The notes: generated by a model from the letters alone, not told the origin. Positions 29,103 through 38,915 are shown, counted from the stretch's first letter. The stretch is 64,000 nucleotides of DNA from Bacteroides sp. (GCA_014802265.1 JAAVCP010000027.1:34588-98587), one strand, 5' to 3'. Made by a program: numbers and translations.

Positions 29103-29681
29103 TTATAGTCCAATATCTTTTATCCATTTCTTTATATCATCATCAGAAACGTTATTCATCAACATACCTCTCTCTATATGGAGTGAAGGATATGACTCAT
29201 GTAATTCATTCTCACTGTTGATGATATTGCTGCCTCCTGACGTCATAAACGGCACAATCATCTTGTCTTTTAGATTATTCGATTCAATAAAAGTATTGAT
29301 AATTGTAGGATGTGTGTTCCACCAATTAGGATAACCAATAAACACTACTGAATAAGCTGATAAATCTGTCACTGAATCCTTAAGTTCAGGACGGAAAGAA
29401 CGATTATGCATCTCTACATAGCTGCGCGAAAGTGAGTCACACCAATCAAGATCAGCATCTGTATAGGCGCTCTTTGGCTCAATATTATATAATTTTCCTC
29501 CTGTAAGCTCTGCGATGCGTTGGGCTGCCTTTTCAGTAGTGCCGGTAGCCGAAAAGTAACATACCAAAACTTTGTTGTCACCCGATGAACCGGTTGCAGT
29601 TGTCTTTTTGTTTGATGAACACGAAAAGCATGCTACTGCCATAGTGATCAAGACTCCGATAATAAGGGTCAGTCTTTTCAT
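29103..29681 (-). CDS. Flavodoxin-family lipoprotein 2
   Basis: 192 residues. Lipoprotein signal with cysteine in ACFSCSSNK. FMN loop CYFSATGTTEKAAQRIA, then FIGYPNWWNTHPTIINTFI and PFMTSGGSNI, the flavodoxin_4 pattern. It is divergent from the aldo/keto reductase operon at 29962; both promoters are in the 280-bp gap (minus-strand TAATTTTG at 29732-29739 for this gene). It may serve as electron carrier for the redox enzymes nearby, which is inference. Confidence 0.87.
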   Translation of the reverse strand: MKRLTLIIGVLITMAVACFSCSSNKKTTATGSSGDNKVLVCYFSATGTTEKAAQRIAELTGGKLYNIEPKSAYTDADLDWCDSLSRSYVEMHNRSFRPELKDSVTDLSAYSVVFIGYPNWWNTHPTIINTFIESNNLKDKMIVPFMTSGGSNIINSENELHESYPSLHIERGMLMNNVSDDDIKKWIKDIGL

Positions 29682-29731
29682 AATAATTATTAGTTTATAG
29701 TTTTATAATTTGCAAACAATAGTTCACATTG

Positions 29732-29739
29732 CAAAATTA
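29732..29739 (-). promoter_or_regulatory. -7 box for flavodoxin 2
   Basis: The minus strand reads TAATTTTG, 50 bases before the ATG at 29681. Confidence 0.5.
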
Positions 29740-29868
29740 TAACGAATTATTCAAATTCAACATACAAAAATACAGAAACATTTACCTTTTTTACAGATTA
29801 ATATTATAAACAGTATTTTGGTAATAAAAATAAGCAAAATGTGTAATACATATTTCCGTAGTATCTAA

Positions 29869-29876
29869 TAATTTTG
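29869..29876 (+). promoter_or_regulatory. -7 box for the aldo/keto reductase operon
   Basis: TAATTTTG lies 85 bases before the ATG at 29962, divergent from the flavodoxin promoter, so one regulator could control both directions. Confidence 0.5.
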
Positions 29877-29961
29877 TAAATTATTCACTTCATATTATGT
29901 AATATGATAATGAGATTTAAACAATTTCATCGTCTTACGTAGTATAATATAATGAGCTATT

Positions 29962-30969
29962 ATGAATAGATATCGCAGTTTAGGACTTTCAGGATTAAGG
30001 GTTTCAGCCGTCGGCCTCGGCTGTATGGGCATGAGTCATGCCTACGGGAAACCGGCTGATAAGGAGGAAATGATAAGGTTGCTGGCAGCTGCCGTAGATA
30101 TGGGTTATACCTTTTTTGATACTGCAGAAGTATATGGCACTCCAGAAGATCCGCATCATAATGAAAAACTTATAGGCGAAGCACTCGCACCCTACCGTGA
30201 CCGTGTGGTAATAGCCACAAAATTCGGACTTACTTTCGATGATCCCGAGGGACCGGGTCCTCATCCTCTCATTCCTGATTCATCGCCTGCTACTATACGC
30301 CGGGCAGTAGAAGGAAGTCTGCGCCGTTTACATACTGACTATATCGACCTTTATTACCAGCATCGTATTGACCCAAAAGTCGAACCGGAAGTGGTTGCCG
30401 ATACAATGCGCGACCTTATCAATGAAGGTAAAATACTGCATTGGGGTATTTCGGAAACAACGGAGGAATATCTCCGCCGTGCTCACGCCGTATGCGCGGT
30501 GACTGCCGTGCAGAACCGTTATTCGATGATGGCACGATGGCATGAGTCACTTTTCCCGGTTCTTGATGAGCTTGGAGTAGGCTTTGTGGCTTTTTCTCCG
30601 CTTGCCAATGGATTATTGAGTGGCAGCTATGATGCCAACATCAAGTTTGATCCCAAAACTGATTATCGCGCTGCAATGCCTCAGTTCCAAAAAGAAAGCT
30701 ATGAGAAGAACTATCAGCTACTTAAACTTATTGAGACTCTTGCTGATGAAAAACACGCTACACCTTCGCAGATATCTTTGGCGTGGATGCTTAACAAAGA
30801 GCCTTGGATCGTTCCTATTCCAGGCACCCGACATATATCTCGTTTGAAAGAGAATATTGAAGCAGCGAATATAATATTGTCAAAAGATGAACTACACGCC
30901 ATTGATGCAGCACTTGACGATATGCCGATGAGCGATGTGTTCGGAGGTTCAAAAATATCAAACAAATAA
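29962..30969 (+). CDS. Aldo/keto reductase 2
   Basis: 335 residues. Catalytic tetrad D53, Y58 (FFDTAEVYG), K87 (ATKFG) and H134 (YYQHRID); cofactor motif IPGTRHISRLKEN near the C-terminus. It is clearly related to the enzyme at 16937 but carries an insertion after Y58 (TPEDPHHN). It is the first of three tightly spaced genes with the RibD-like reductase (3-bp gap) and the iron alcohol dehydrogenase, so carbonyl reduction appears to be the theme. The substrate is unknown. Confidence 0.92.
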   Translation: MNRYRSLGLSGLRVSAVGLGCMGMSHAYGKPADKEEMIRLLAAAVDMGYTFFDTAEVYGTPEDPHHNEKLIGEALAPYRDRVVIATKFGLTFDDPEGPGPHPLIPDSSPATIRRAVEGSLRRLHTDYIDLYYQHRIDPKVEPEVVADTMRDLINEGKILHWGISETTEEYLRRAHAVCAVTAVQNRYSMMARWHESLFPVLDELGVGFVAFSPLANGLLSGSYDANIKFDPKTDYRAAMPQFQKESYEKNYQLLKLIETLADEKHATPSQISLAWMLNKEPWIVPIPGTRHISRLKENIEAANIILSKDELHAIDAALDDMPMSDVFGGSKISNK

Positions 30970-30972
30970 ATC

Positions 30973-31683
30973 ATGACACCGAAAGTAATATGCCATATAA
31001 TGAGTTCTGTTGACGGACGCCTCCTGCCCAGTCGATGGACTCCACCTTTCGACGGCACTAACCCTTCAGAACTGTTTAGAGAATACGCAGCAATCGGCAA
31101 ACTGCTTGGAACCGACGCATGGATGTTCGGGAAAACTACTACTACGGAAGCTTTTCCAGATATATTCATACCTAAGAATAATGAGCATGCTAAAGCAGAC
31201 AGTATCTATCGTCCGGCTTCGCTGTCTGAACGACTGTTTATAACAGTTGACCCCGAGGGTGATATATTTTACACGTCTAACCCACTTCGCGGTGATAGTA
31301 TTGTGGTTGTACTCGATATTACGGCAACCACCGACTATCTTGAGTTGCTCCATAAGAAGGAGATTGGCTATATCGTAGTAGACGATATTAAAGATTTACA
31401 CAAGGCTATGGGGATACTTGCAGAGCAATTCGGTGTACGTTCAATCTCACTTCAGGGAGGAGGCATAATCGACGGTGCTATGCTTGCCGCTGGTCTGTTA
31501 GATGAACTAAGCCTTGTGATTTATCCCGGCATCGATGGGAATATGGCATCTCCATCGATTTTTGAATATCTTGGAGCCGCCGATGACCGTCCTGCCGACG
31601 GACAGGCATTGGAATTACTCTCATCCCAAACCAAAGCACACGGTATCGTATGGCTTCGATATAAACTTCATAAATGTAAATAA
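30973..31683 (+). CDS. RibD C-terminal / dihydrofolate reductase-like protein
   Basis: 236 residues with the RibD_C fold: start MSSVDGRLLPSR, NADPH-binding region VVDDIKDL to SISLQGGGIIDGAML, and DELSLVIYPGIDG. Stand-alone members are not riboflavin enzymes as a rule and often act as NADPH-dependent reductases of unknown substrate. The deaminase half of RibD is absent and no other riboflavin gene is near. It lies 3 bases after the aldo/keto reductase stop and 8 bases before the alcohol dehydrogenase start. Confidence 0.85.
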   Translation: MTPKVICHIMSSVDGRLLPSRWTPPFDGTNPSELFREYAAIGKLLGTDAWMFGKTTTTEAFPDIFIPKNNEHAKADSIYRPASLSERLFITVDPEGDIFYTSNPLRGDSIVVVLDITATTDYLELLHKKEIGYIVVDDIKDLHKAMGILAEQFGVRSISLQGGGIIDGAMLAAGLLDELSLVIYPGIDGNMASPSIFEYLGAADDRPADGQALELLSSQTKAHGIVWLRYKLHKCK

Positions 31684-31691
31684 TATCAATC

Positions 31692-32846
31692 ATGAATAAG
31701 TTTAATTTTCAATATCCTGTCAAACAATATTTCGGACAGGGAGGGATGGAAGAAGCCCTAAAAGCTGAAATGCCTGCAATGGGTGACAAAATCATGCTCG
31801 CCTATGGTGGCGGTTCACTAAAACGCACCGGTCTTTTTGACCGAATTAAGGACATTCTTGAAGCCGGAGGTAAGACTGTGGTCGAATTTGGAGGCATTAT
31901 GCCTAATCCGACATTTGCAAAGGTGCAGAAAGGAGCGAAAGTGGTGCGTGAACAAGGTATCGACTTCATTCTTGCAGTCGGGGGTGGTTCTGTAATCGAC
32001 TGCTGCAAAATTATCTCGGCACAGGCAAAAACCGATGAGGATATTTGGGATATGCTATACAACGAAGGTAGGACACCCAATGAGTTTATCCCCATCGGAG
32101 CCATCGTTACGGCATCGGGCACAGGTGCCGAACAGAATAACGGTGCGGTGATAACCCATGAGGAGAAGAAACTAAAACAGCCTATTTTCGGTGCTTTCCA
32201 TCGATTTGCAATCCTTGATAGCGATCTGACCAAAACACTCCCAATGAAACAGGTTATCAGTGGGGCATTCGATACTCTCAGTCATTGCATGGAAACTTAC
32301 ATGGGTCAGCCTTTCGCCACAAATGTATCGGATGAAATCAATGAGGCAATCATGCGAAACGTGATTAAAAATCTACATGCCCTGATAGCAAATCCCAATG
32401 ACAACTTCGCACGAGGCGAACTGATGTGGGATTCAGCTATGGCTGAAAACGGCATGCTCAAACTTGGTAAAACTACCGACTTCCAATGTCACATGATTGA
32501 ACACGCAGTCGGTGCCTATACTGATTGCAATCATGGACAAGGTCTTGCTATAATCCATCCTGCGCTTTATCGTCATTATCTCCCGGAAGGAACTCCAAAA
32601 TTGGCACGAATGGCACGTGAGGTATGGGGTATTAAAGAAACTGATGATACAAAGGCTGCTCTCCTTGGAATCAATGCACTTGAAGCATTCATCAAGGAAA
32701 TAGGAATGCCAACCTGTTGGAGGGAAATAGATATAACAGATGAAAGGGTTTTGCGTGCTGCCGCTGACTCAACCATCCTCACACCCGGCTGCTGTCGCAA
32801 GTTTACTCAAGATGAGATCTTTGAGATATTAAAAGAATGTATTTGA
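31692..32846 (+). CDS. Iron-containing alcohol dehydrogenase (butanol-dehydrogenase type)
   Basis: 384 residues, the usual length of the YqhD/BDH branch. NAD(P)-binding motif GGGSVIDCCK, metal ligands in SGAFDTLSHCMETYMG and CHMIEHAVGAYTDCNHGQGLAI. It reduces aldehydes to alcohols, or the reverse, in the cytosol. It is the third gene of the reductase operon. A stem is not visible after it; 110 bases later a separate promoter starts the flavodoxin 3 gene. Confidence 0.92.
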   Translation: MNKFNFQYPVKQYFGQGGMEEALKAEMPAMGDKIMLAYGGGSLKRTGLFDRIKDILEAGGKTVVEFGGIMPNPTFAKVQKGAKVVREQGIDFILAVGGGSVIDCCKIISAQAKTDEDIWDMLYNEGRTPNEFIPIGAIVTASGTGAEQNNGAVITHEEKKLKQPIFGAFHRFAILDSDLTKTLPMKQVISGAFDTLSHCMETYMGQPFATNVSDEINEAIMRNVIKNLHALIANPNDNFARGELMWDSAMAENGMLKLGKTTDFQCHMIEHAVGAYTDCNHGQGLAIIHPALYRHYLPEGTPKLARMAREVWGIKETDDTKAALLGINALEAFIKEIGMPTCWREIDITDERVLRAAADSTILTPGCCRKFTQDEIFEILKECI

Positions 32847-32921
32847 CAATATAAAACCATAAACCGTATTTTTGAAATAAAAATATGGAAAAATTATAAT
32901 AGCTCCATCAATTTACTGTAA

Positions 32922-32929
32922 TAATTTTG
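32922..32929 (+). promoter_or_regulatory. -7 box for flavodoxin 3
   Basis: TAATTTTG lies 27 bases before the ATG at 32957. Confidence 0.5.
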
Positions 32930-32956
32930 TAGTCAAATAATACACTTTACATAAAT

Positions 32957-33697
32957 ATGAAAAAGATTTTAGTAACACTACTCGCATTTATTGCAATAAC
33001 TTCATGTGACGCTTCTGAACCCCAGCCCATTCAATCTGAGGGAGAGGGTAAGTATTTTAATGGAAAGAAGGTGCTTGTGGCTTATTTCTCATGGGGAGGC
33101 ACAACAAAAAAAATGGCTGAGGCTATCCGGGAAGTCACCAACGGTGAGCTGTTTGAGATAGAACCTGTGACACCCTATCCTACTGAATATACACCCTGTA
33201 CTGAAGTCGCCCTGGAGGAAAGAGATTCAGACGCTCGACCCGAAATCAAAGATCAAGTAATCAAATGGGAAGAATATGACATTGTCTTTATAGGTTGTCC
33301 AGTATGGTGGCACACAGCACCCATGATCATATCCACTTTTGCCGAGAGTTATGACTTTTCGGGTAAGACCGTAGTGCCGTTTTGCACTTATGCTGCCACA
33401 TATCGTGATGAAACCCTACAAAAGATCGTTGACCTCACTCCTACCGCAGATCATCTTGAAGGACTCGGCACAACAGGTTCAACCAGCGACGTGGAATCAT
33501 GGATTGAAAGAATAAGTAAGACATGGGTAAACAATCACCCTGACGATGCCGGAATTATGTCTTACACGACTGAAGAAGACACTTATAGTAGAATGCAGAT
33601 ATATAGTCTAACTGGAAACAAAGTGCAAAATACAGATTCTTTGAAAGGTGTTTATGTCGTAAAAGATGCCGCGGGCTCACATAAAATCATTAAATAA
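32957..33697 (+). CDS. Flavodoxin-family lipoprotein 3 with C-terminal sorting-like tail
   Basis: 246 residues. Lipoprotein signal (AITSCDAS), flavodoxin_4 domain with FMN loop AYFSWGGTTKKMAEAI, FIGCPVWWHTAPMIISTF and PFCTYAATY. After residue about 195 comes an extra tail, MQIYSLTGNKVQ then LKGVYVVKDAAG and KIIK, that matches the pattern of type IX secretion C-terminal domains (IYSLxGxxV, GVYVV, KxxK). The other two flavodoxins in the window lack it. A lipoprotein signal and a sorting tail on one protein is odd; the tail may be a decayed or non-functional form. Confidence 0.85.
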   Translation: MKKILVTLLAFIAITSCDASEPQPIQSEGEGKYFNGKKVLVAYFSWGGTTKKMAEAIREVTNGELFEIEPVTPYPTEYTPCTEVALEERDSDARPEIKDQVIKWEEYDIVFIGCPVWWHTAPMIISTFAESYDFSGKTVVPFCTYAATYRDETLQKIVDLTPTADHLEGLGTTGSTSDVESWIERISKTWVNNHPDDAGIMSYTTEEDTYSRMQIYSLTGNKVQNTDSLKGVYVVKDAAGSHKIIK

Positions 33698-34109
33698 GAA
33701 ATAGCCTGATATAAAAACCGGTCAATCTTCATAAGATCAGCTTGATCTTGAATTATTATATGGTTCAGATTTCCATGTATTTCCATATTAGGATAAATTA
33801 GACTCCAATTTACTATTAATTCAGCAAAATGTAGCGGTCCGAGATGGATCGCTACATTTTGCTGAATACTCAGGTCATATTCAATTACTTTACCCCTCGA
33901 CTTAGTTCTCTCTCATTCATAAAAAGGAAATTTGTGAAAGCAATACTGTAAAAAGTATAATAGGCATTTAAAAAGAAAAAAATAATTTTGCACAGATTAA
34001 CTTAAACAACCATATTTTTATAGGTAGGGAAACGAAAAATAGAATTAGAATATGATTATTTAAGTTCCTTATCTATGTCTATGCTTTATTTTTTAATATA
34101 TATAATATT
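33698..34109 (+). promoter_or_regulatory. Gap with strong terminator and promoter of the TPR-AraC gene
   Basis: An 18-bp inverted repeat (33819-33836 with 33850-33867, ATTCAGCAAAATGTAGCG and its complement) forms a strong bidirectional terminator. Further on, TAATTTTG at 33983-33990 is a -7 box 119 bases before the ATG at 34110. Nothing else is seen. Confidence 0.6.
33819..33867. terminator. 18-bp stem terminator
   Basis: Perfect arms at 33819-33836 and 33850-33867 around a 13-base loop. A at the left flank and T in the right arm suit termination of the flavodoxin 3 gene. Confidence 0.65.
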
Positions 34110-35843
34110 ATGAGAGTCATATCTAAATTTCCAATACTACATCTCTTACTTCGTATTTTTCTTGGAATATTTTATATTATATTTTACCATGGAAACCTGT
34201 TAGCCACTGATATACCGGAAATAACACAAAGCTATCGGAATCATTTGAGTAAACTTAATGCCTCAGAACTAATTAACAAGGGAGCGTACTATACCAGCTC
34301 ACAACCCATAAAGGCAGATAGTGCCTTGGTATGCTACCTTGTAGCTACAAATCGTCTTCTTGACACCACCGATACCCAAAGTATTGAAGATCTTACAACC
34401 ACTTATGTCAATCTGGCATTTCTATACTCAGATACTTATCTTGATTACCAGGAAAGTTATCGTTATCTTACAAAAGCAAAAGATCTTGCTTCTGCCAACA
34501 GATTTGATAAAATTCTTCCTTATATCCATCTGAATCTTGCCGTGTTGCTATCAAATTGTGAGGATCTGCGTCATACCTCTCCTTCCGAAAGTTTCATAGA
34601 CGAGTTTACTACAAATCTCGATTCAGCCATAAAGACTGGTACTAAAGATGACAAAGTAATGTTCTATTCTTTCTTTAATCTATGCGATCAATATTTTTTA
34701 AGGGATAATAATACCATGTTCTCTCTAATAGAAAAATATAATAATATAATCTCTTTCAACTCATCCGAGTTTAAAGTTCTTTACCTACTACTTAAAAATG
34801 GCATAGAAAACTTCATTAAAAAAGATTTCAACAAAGCCGCTGAGTTGTTTCTTGAATTGAGCAATATTTATCCTTCCTATGCTCAATCTGCTACAGAAGT
34901 CACCACTCAAGCCCTTTATTACCGTGCCATGTCTCTTTCTGCGGGAGGTAAAAAGAATGAGGCACATAAATTACTCTGCTCTCTCCACTCTTCTCTTGAA
35001 AAATCAGACTGCTTAAAAACCTTAATGTGGCTTGATAAGAGAATAGCCGATTATATGATTTCAGAAGAGGGCAATACATCTGAGAGTGACAAATACCTTC
35101 TGGAACACTATAAAATAAAGGAGTATCTAAATCAATCAGGCAATCCGGAAAGCATAAAGGAACTAAGATTTAAAAGTCAGCTGTCAGACTTTCAGGAAGA
35201 ATTGTATAATATAAGAGTAAACTATAAAAACAGACAATTCATTTTTATAGGCTGCACCATAGTAGCAGTAGGAATAATACTCTTGTTGATTATCGCTCTG
35301 TCAAGTATCCGGAAAAAACATCGGCATATCATGAGTTTATATGAAAAGAATAAATTATTTTTAGAAGCAGCCACTCACCCTGTACCTGAGCCGGTCACCC
35401 CATCTGATGAATCATCTTATGATAATCCTGAGGATTCAACATGCACCATTCTTGATGAACCACGCAGATTAGAAATGAAAGCGAAAATAGACGATATACT
35501 TGCCAGTGACGCAATATACGATCCGGATTTTACAATGACCACCCTTTGCAGAATGCTTAACACAAATCACCGTTATGCCTCTTACGTAATCAATCGCAGT
35601 TATGGTAAGAACTTTAAAATTTTACTGACTCAGATGCGTATAGCCAAAGCATGCCGAATAATAAGTGATCCAAAGGAAATAGACCGATACACCATCCAGT
35701 CATTATGCATCAATGTCGGTTTCCGCTCAAGAACAGCATTCTCCACAGCATTCAAAAACATAACAGGCCTTTCGACTTCTGAATATAAACATGCTGCTAA
35801 AAAATATGAACCTCCCACTGATAATCTCATTGATGCCCATTAA
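34110..35843 (+). CDS. Membrane-anchored TPR regulator with AraC-type DNA-binding domain
   Basis: 577 residues. A hydrophobic N-terminus (about 10-30), helical TPR-like repeats at about 40-370 (YLTKAKDLASANRF, AAELFLELSNIYP, YYRAMSLSAGGKKNEAHKL), a membrane segment at about 378-398 (FIFIGCTIVAVGIILLLII), then a linker and a C-terminal AraC helix-turn-helix pair (about 470-565; MTTLCRMLNTNHRYASYVIN and LCINVGFRSRTAFSTAFKN). Such proteins sense something outside or in the membrane and act on DNA from the membrane. The secreted protein gene at 36022 follows and is a likely target. Confidence 0.85.
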   Translation: MRVISKFPILHLLLRIFLGIFYIIFYHGNLLATDIPEITQSYRNHLSKLNASELINKGAYYTSSQPIKADSALVCYLVATNRLLDTTDTQSIEDLTTTYVNLAFLYSDTYLDYQESYRYLTKAKDLASANRFDKILPYIHLNLAVLLSNCEDLRHTSPSESFIDEFTTNLDSAIKTGTKDDKVMFYSFFNLCDQYFLRDNNTMFSLIEKYNNIISFNSSEFKVLYLLLKNGIENFIKKDFNKAAELFLELSNIYPSYAQSATEVTTQALYYRAMSLSAGGKKNEAHKLLCSLHSSLEKSDCLKTLMWLDKRIADYMISEEGNTSESDKYLLEHYKIKEYLNQSGNPESIKELRFKSQLSDFQEELYNIRVNYKNRQFIFIGCTIVAVGIILLLIIALSSIRKKHRHIMSLYEKNKLFLEAATHPVPEPVTPSDESSYDNPEDSTCTILDEPRRLEMKAKIDDILASDAIYDPDFTMTTLCRMLNTNHRYASYVINRSYGKNFKILLTQMRIAKACRIISDPKEIDRYTIQSLCINVGFRSRTAFSTAFKNITGLSTSEYKHAAKKYEPPTDNLIDAH

Positions 35844-36021
35844 CTGTATGTAGTTAGTCCCGACCAACATTATTTTACTATATAAATGTACTTCAACTCG
35901 TATTTTTCTGTACTGTTTTCAAAAACAGTACATACTTTCTCCAAATTATAAGTTTATTCTGATAGCATTTTGATAATTTCGCGGCATAATTGTTGTGTTA
36001 CACATATTAACAAAATTTATC

Positions 36022-37671
36022 ATGAAAAGACTTATTACGTATGTCGCTACGGCGATATTGGCATCCACAGGCGCAATCGCCTCCAATCTGCCTACAACAG
36101 GAAAAGTCAGACAAGCAGAGAGCAACCCAGATGCTTCTGCAATCGTTCTGTTGCCAGTCAATCAACTTGGCTCAAAAAGGATGAAAGCTCCTGCCTATAC
36201 TCCTGACGATGTCATCACGCAAACACCCGAAGGATCACTACAACGCTACGTGCGTATAGGAAACGCCTACACCAACTCATTTTTAGGTATAGGACAGACC
36301 ACGGTGCGCGATATGCTCGGATCAATGATAAGGACAGAAGACGGAACTGTGTATCTGTATGAACCGCTTACACAGATTGCTACACACAGCTGGATAAAAG
36401 GTGAGGAAAAAGATGGAGTTATCACCTTTAAGCTCCCACAGGCAATATATGCTGACGATCAGGGAAACGTGTATAACGTGCAGATGGCTCATTATATGTC
36501 TTCCAGTCCCGATGTAGAGGGAATATACTATACTAATACAGAAGGACAGCCCTGCGATCTCGTATTCAGACAGGAAGGTGATAACTGGGTGATGGAAAGT
36601 GACTCTATAAATGACCGTCCTGTAATTTTAGGGATGTTTAATGATCAAGATGAATGGGTCGCTTATAGTGATTGGGACATGGTATACACTCCATTCAATC
36701 ATGTATCGCAGACTCCTCCCGAAGGTCTTCAGACCTCTGAATGGGCTATGACCTATGGTGCAATGGACGGTCGAATGGTTCAAGTGGGATTCTATGAGAA
36801 TGAGATCTGGATTCTTGGAATGGCAGGAGAGTCTTGGGTAAGAGGAAACGTCGACGGAAATATCGTCTCTCTTCCCTCCGAACAATTCCTTGGAGTGAAT
36901 TCTAATGAGCGACTCCTATATTTCTATGCAGCTAATGAAGAAGAGCGTGTTGATCCTGATTACGGTTATACTTATACCGCACTTATTCCTCAAGATGCAG
37001 CAGTATTTGATTATGACCGTGAAAAACAGGAAATGAGATGTCATAATTCCATTGTAATCAATACAGGCACCACCAGTCTTAATTTCTACAATGCTCTCTA
37101 CTCTCTTCCGGTAATCAAAGTTCCTTCAGAGAACCCTTCTCTTGTACCGGCTATTCCTGTAGTAGAACTTTTTAACGAATTTAACCCTGACTGGGAAATG
37201 GGCTCAGTTTATTTCCATCTGTCTAAACTTAATGTGAATGATGAGTTTATTAACACAGAAAATATTTATTATCGCGTGTTCATAGATGATGATCTCTTCT
37301 ATTTTGACCCAATTGAATATGAAGGAATTGAAGAGCCCATATCAGATATCAACTTCTTTTTCACAAACGGCTATTCAATATCTTATTATGGTGCTACCTC
37401 CCACTTCTTCAATTTCTATATTGATGGATTTGATCTCATGGAGATTCAAGCAGTATATATAGACGAAGATGGCACCGAATACCCATCCGAGCGTGCGGTT
37501 GCGTATGACAATAACAGTGTGAATGTCGAGACTCCAATCACATCTCAAATACGCAAAATTGAGTTCTTCAATCTGCAGGGCATGAAAGTGAGTCAACCTG
37601 AAAATGGTATATATATCCGTGCCACAACCTATTATGACGGCAGTCAAAAAAATGAAAAGGTAATATTATAA
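36022..37671 (+). CDS. Large secreted protein with sorting-like C-terminus
   Basis: 549 residues from the ATG at 36022, chosen because it opens a signal peptide (MKRLITYVATAILASTGAIA). The middle is beta-rich with many acidic and aromatic residues and no catalytic motif that I recognise. The end, IRKIEFFNLQGMKVSQPENG then IYIRA and EKVIL, resembles a type IX secretion sorting tail. A -7-like TAATTTCG lies about 40 bases upstream. It follows the TPR-AraC regulator in the same direction with its own promoter. The function is unknown. Confidence 0.7.
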   Translation: MKRLITYVATAILASTGAIASNLPTTGKVRQAESNPDASAIVLLPVNQLGSKRMKAPAYTPDDVITQTPEGSLQRYVRIGNAYTNSFLGIGQTTVRDMLGSMIRTEDGTVYLYEPLTQIATHSWIKGEEKDGVITFKLPQAIYADDQGNVYNVQMAHYMSSSPDVEGIYYTNTEGQPCDLVFRQEGDNWVMESDSINDRPVILGMFNDQDEWVAYSDWDMVYTPFNHVSQTPPEGLQTSEWAMTYGAMDGRMVQVGFYENEIWILGMAGESWVRGNVDGNIVSLPSEQFLGVNSNERLLYFYAANEEERVDPDYGYTYTALIPQDAAVFDYDREKQEMRCHNSIVINTGTTSLNFYNALYSLPVIKVPSENPSLVPAIPVVELFNEFNPDWEMGSVYFHLSKLNVNDEFINTENIYYRVFIDDDLFYFDPIEYEGIEEPISDINFFFTNGYSISYYGATSHFFNFYIDGFDLMEIQAVYIDEDGTEYPSERAVAYDNNSVNVETPITSQIRKIEFFNLQGMKVSQPENGIYIRATTYYDGSQKNEKVIL

Positions 37672-37695
37672 TATTTTAATTCAACATAACTAAAA

Positions 37696-37740
37696 ATGGA
37701 TAACAGCAATATAAATCATCAGAATATTGCTGTTATCCAT
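37696..37740. terminator. 17-bp stem terminator
   Basis: ATGGATAACAGCAATAT (37696-37712) pairs perfectly with 37724-37740, 11-base loop, 24 bases after the secreted protein stop. The next 190 bases are AT-rich and show no gene. Confidence 0.7.
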
Positions 37741-37927
37741 AAGTTTTTACTTTAAATGAATATTTCAGACTATTGATAATTAATTCATAGACTAAGCGTC
37801 CAACAACTGAGCAAAGGGCTCTTTGACCTATTTAATAAAATCTTCTCTGAATCAATACTGTTTGAACAAAAACTTTTTAATAAAATGAATATTGATTACC
37901 AAATAATCAATCCGATCACCTGCATAA

Positions 37928-38466
37928 TTAGTTTTTTAATTTCACCACTGCTTTCTCAAGAGACTCGGTCAGTTCTATGATATTGTAATGAACATTTAAT
38001 ATAGCCTCGGATATTCCTATGTAGCGGCTACCTTTTTGTATGGTTTCTCTATAAAAGGCAGAAAATATATTCCTTTGGAGGAATAATTGCTTGGAATCTT
38101 TTTTATTGCATTCTCCATCAGCAAACGAGGATCTGCTCCATACACCATCAGTTCATCAAGCATAACCCCTGCTGATTCAAGCCAAAATAGTGATCGGATT
38201 GGTAAGATTAACAATAATATTTCCCCGGTTATAAAATATCCCCTATATCCTACTTGTTCTGCTCTTACTCCGTTTACCACAAGACTATCAGGTATTTTAA
38301 TAGAAAACGACCCGTTCATATTACTTACTATGCCTATATTTGCTATCGGTAAAGTTAAACTTACACTGGGTATCTTTTTCTTATTGTATTTATTCTTGAC
38401 AACGACAGACACAATAACGTCCTCACCTCATACTTCGAAGGTAAGGCAAAAGAATAAGAAAAATTA
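37928..38466 (-). pseudogene. Truncated carboxypeptidase-regulatory-like/FYRE-type outer membrane gene
   Basis: Minus-strand reading gives a decayed signal peptide (LILLPYLRS, then a stop), a carboxypeptidase-regulatory-like domain in another frame (IPSVSLTLPIANIGIVSN, GSFSIKIPD, VGYRGY), then AIKKIPSNY; after another frameshift near 38050 it continues as FYRETIQKGSRYIGISEAIL and stops at 37928. This order (regulatory domain, AIxKIPxNY, FYRET, SEAxL) is that of a known Bacteroidetes outer membrane protein type, but the rest of the gene is gone. At least two frameshifts and a 3' truncation make it non-functional. Confidence 0.8.
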
Positions 38467-38915
38467 AAAATGAATATAGTTTTTATTCTCATAAGGATAC
38501 AATATTGATTTAATTTACAAATTTAACATATCTATTTGATATATCAATTATAATTTTTTACGGAATTATTTACCAAAATTTCTTACTCCTATTTTTAATG
38601 TGACAAACTTGCCATACACCAATTTTTAATTCTTTTTTGTGTTAATATTACTGTAAAAATAGTAAAGATTATTTGTGATAAAAGCCCTAACTTTGCATCG
38701 GAAACAGATTCTAAATAAAAAATTTTCAAATTTTCTCACAGTTCTAAATTAAGTTTTATCACATATTTCATTTACCTACAATGTACCATACCATATAATT
38801 TTGTCAAAAAACACTTTGTTAATTCTGTTTTGTGTTATTATTACCGTAAAAATGGTAAGTGAATTTTATCTTACAAACATTAATTTTGCAAAGTAATTAA
38901 CTAAATGATAATATA
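38467..38915 (+). promoter_or_regulatory. Upstream region of the DUF362 gene with a duplicated promoter module
   Basis: Two copies of one module lie at 38624-38697 and 38817-38890, exactly 193 bases apart. Each has a conserved TTTTGTGTTA block, an 18-bp inverted repeat (TTACTGTAAAAATAGTAA at 38648-38665; TTACCGTAAAAATGGTAA at 38841-38858), a 22-base gap and a -7 box (TAACTTTG at 38688; TAATTTTG at 38881). Differences in the inverted repeats are paired (T/A versus C/G), so the symmetry is kept. The proximal -7 box is 27 bases before the ATG. This looks like tandem promoters with one operator each. Confidence 0.7.
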
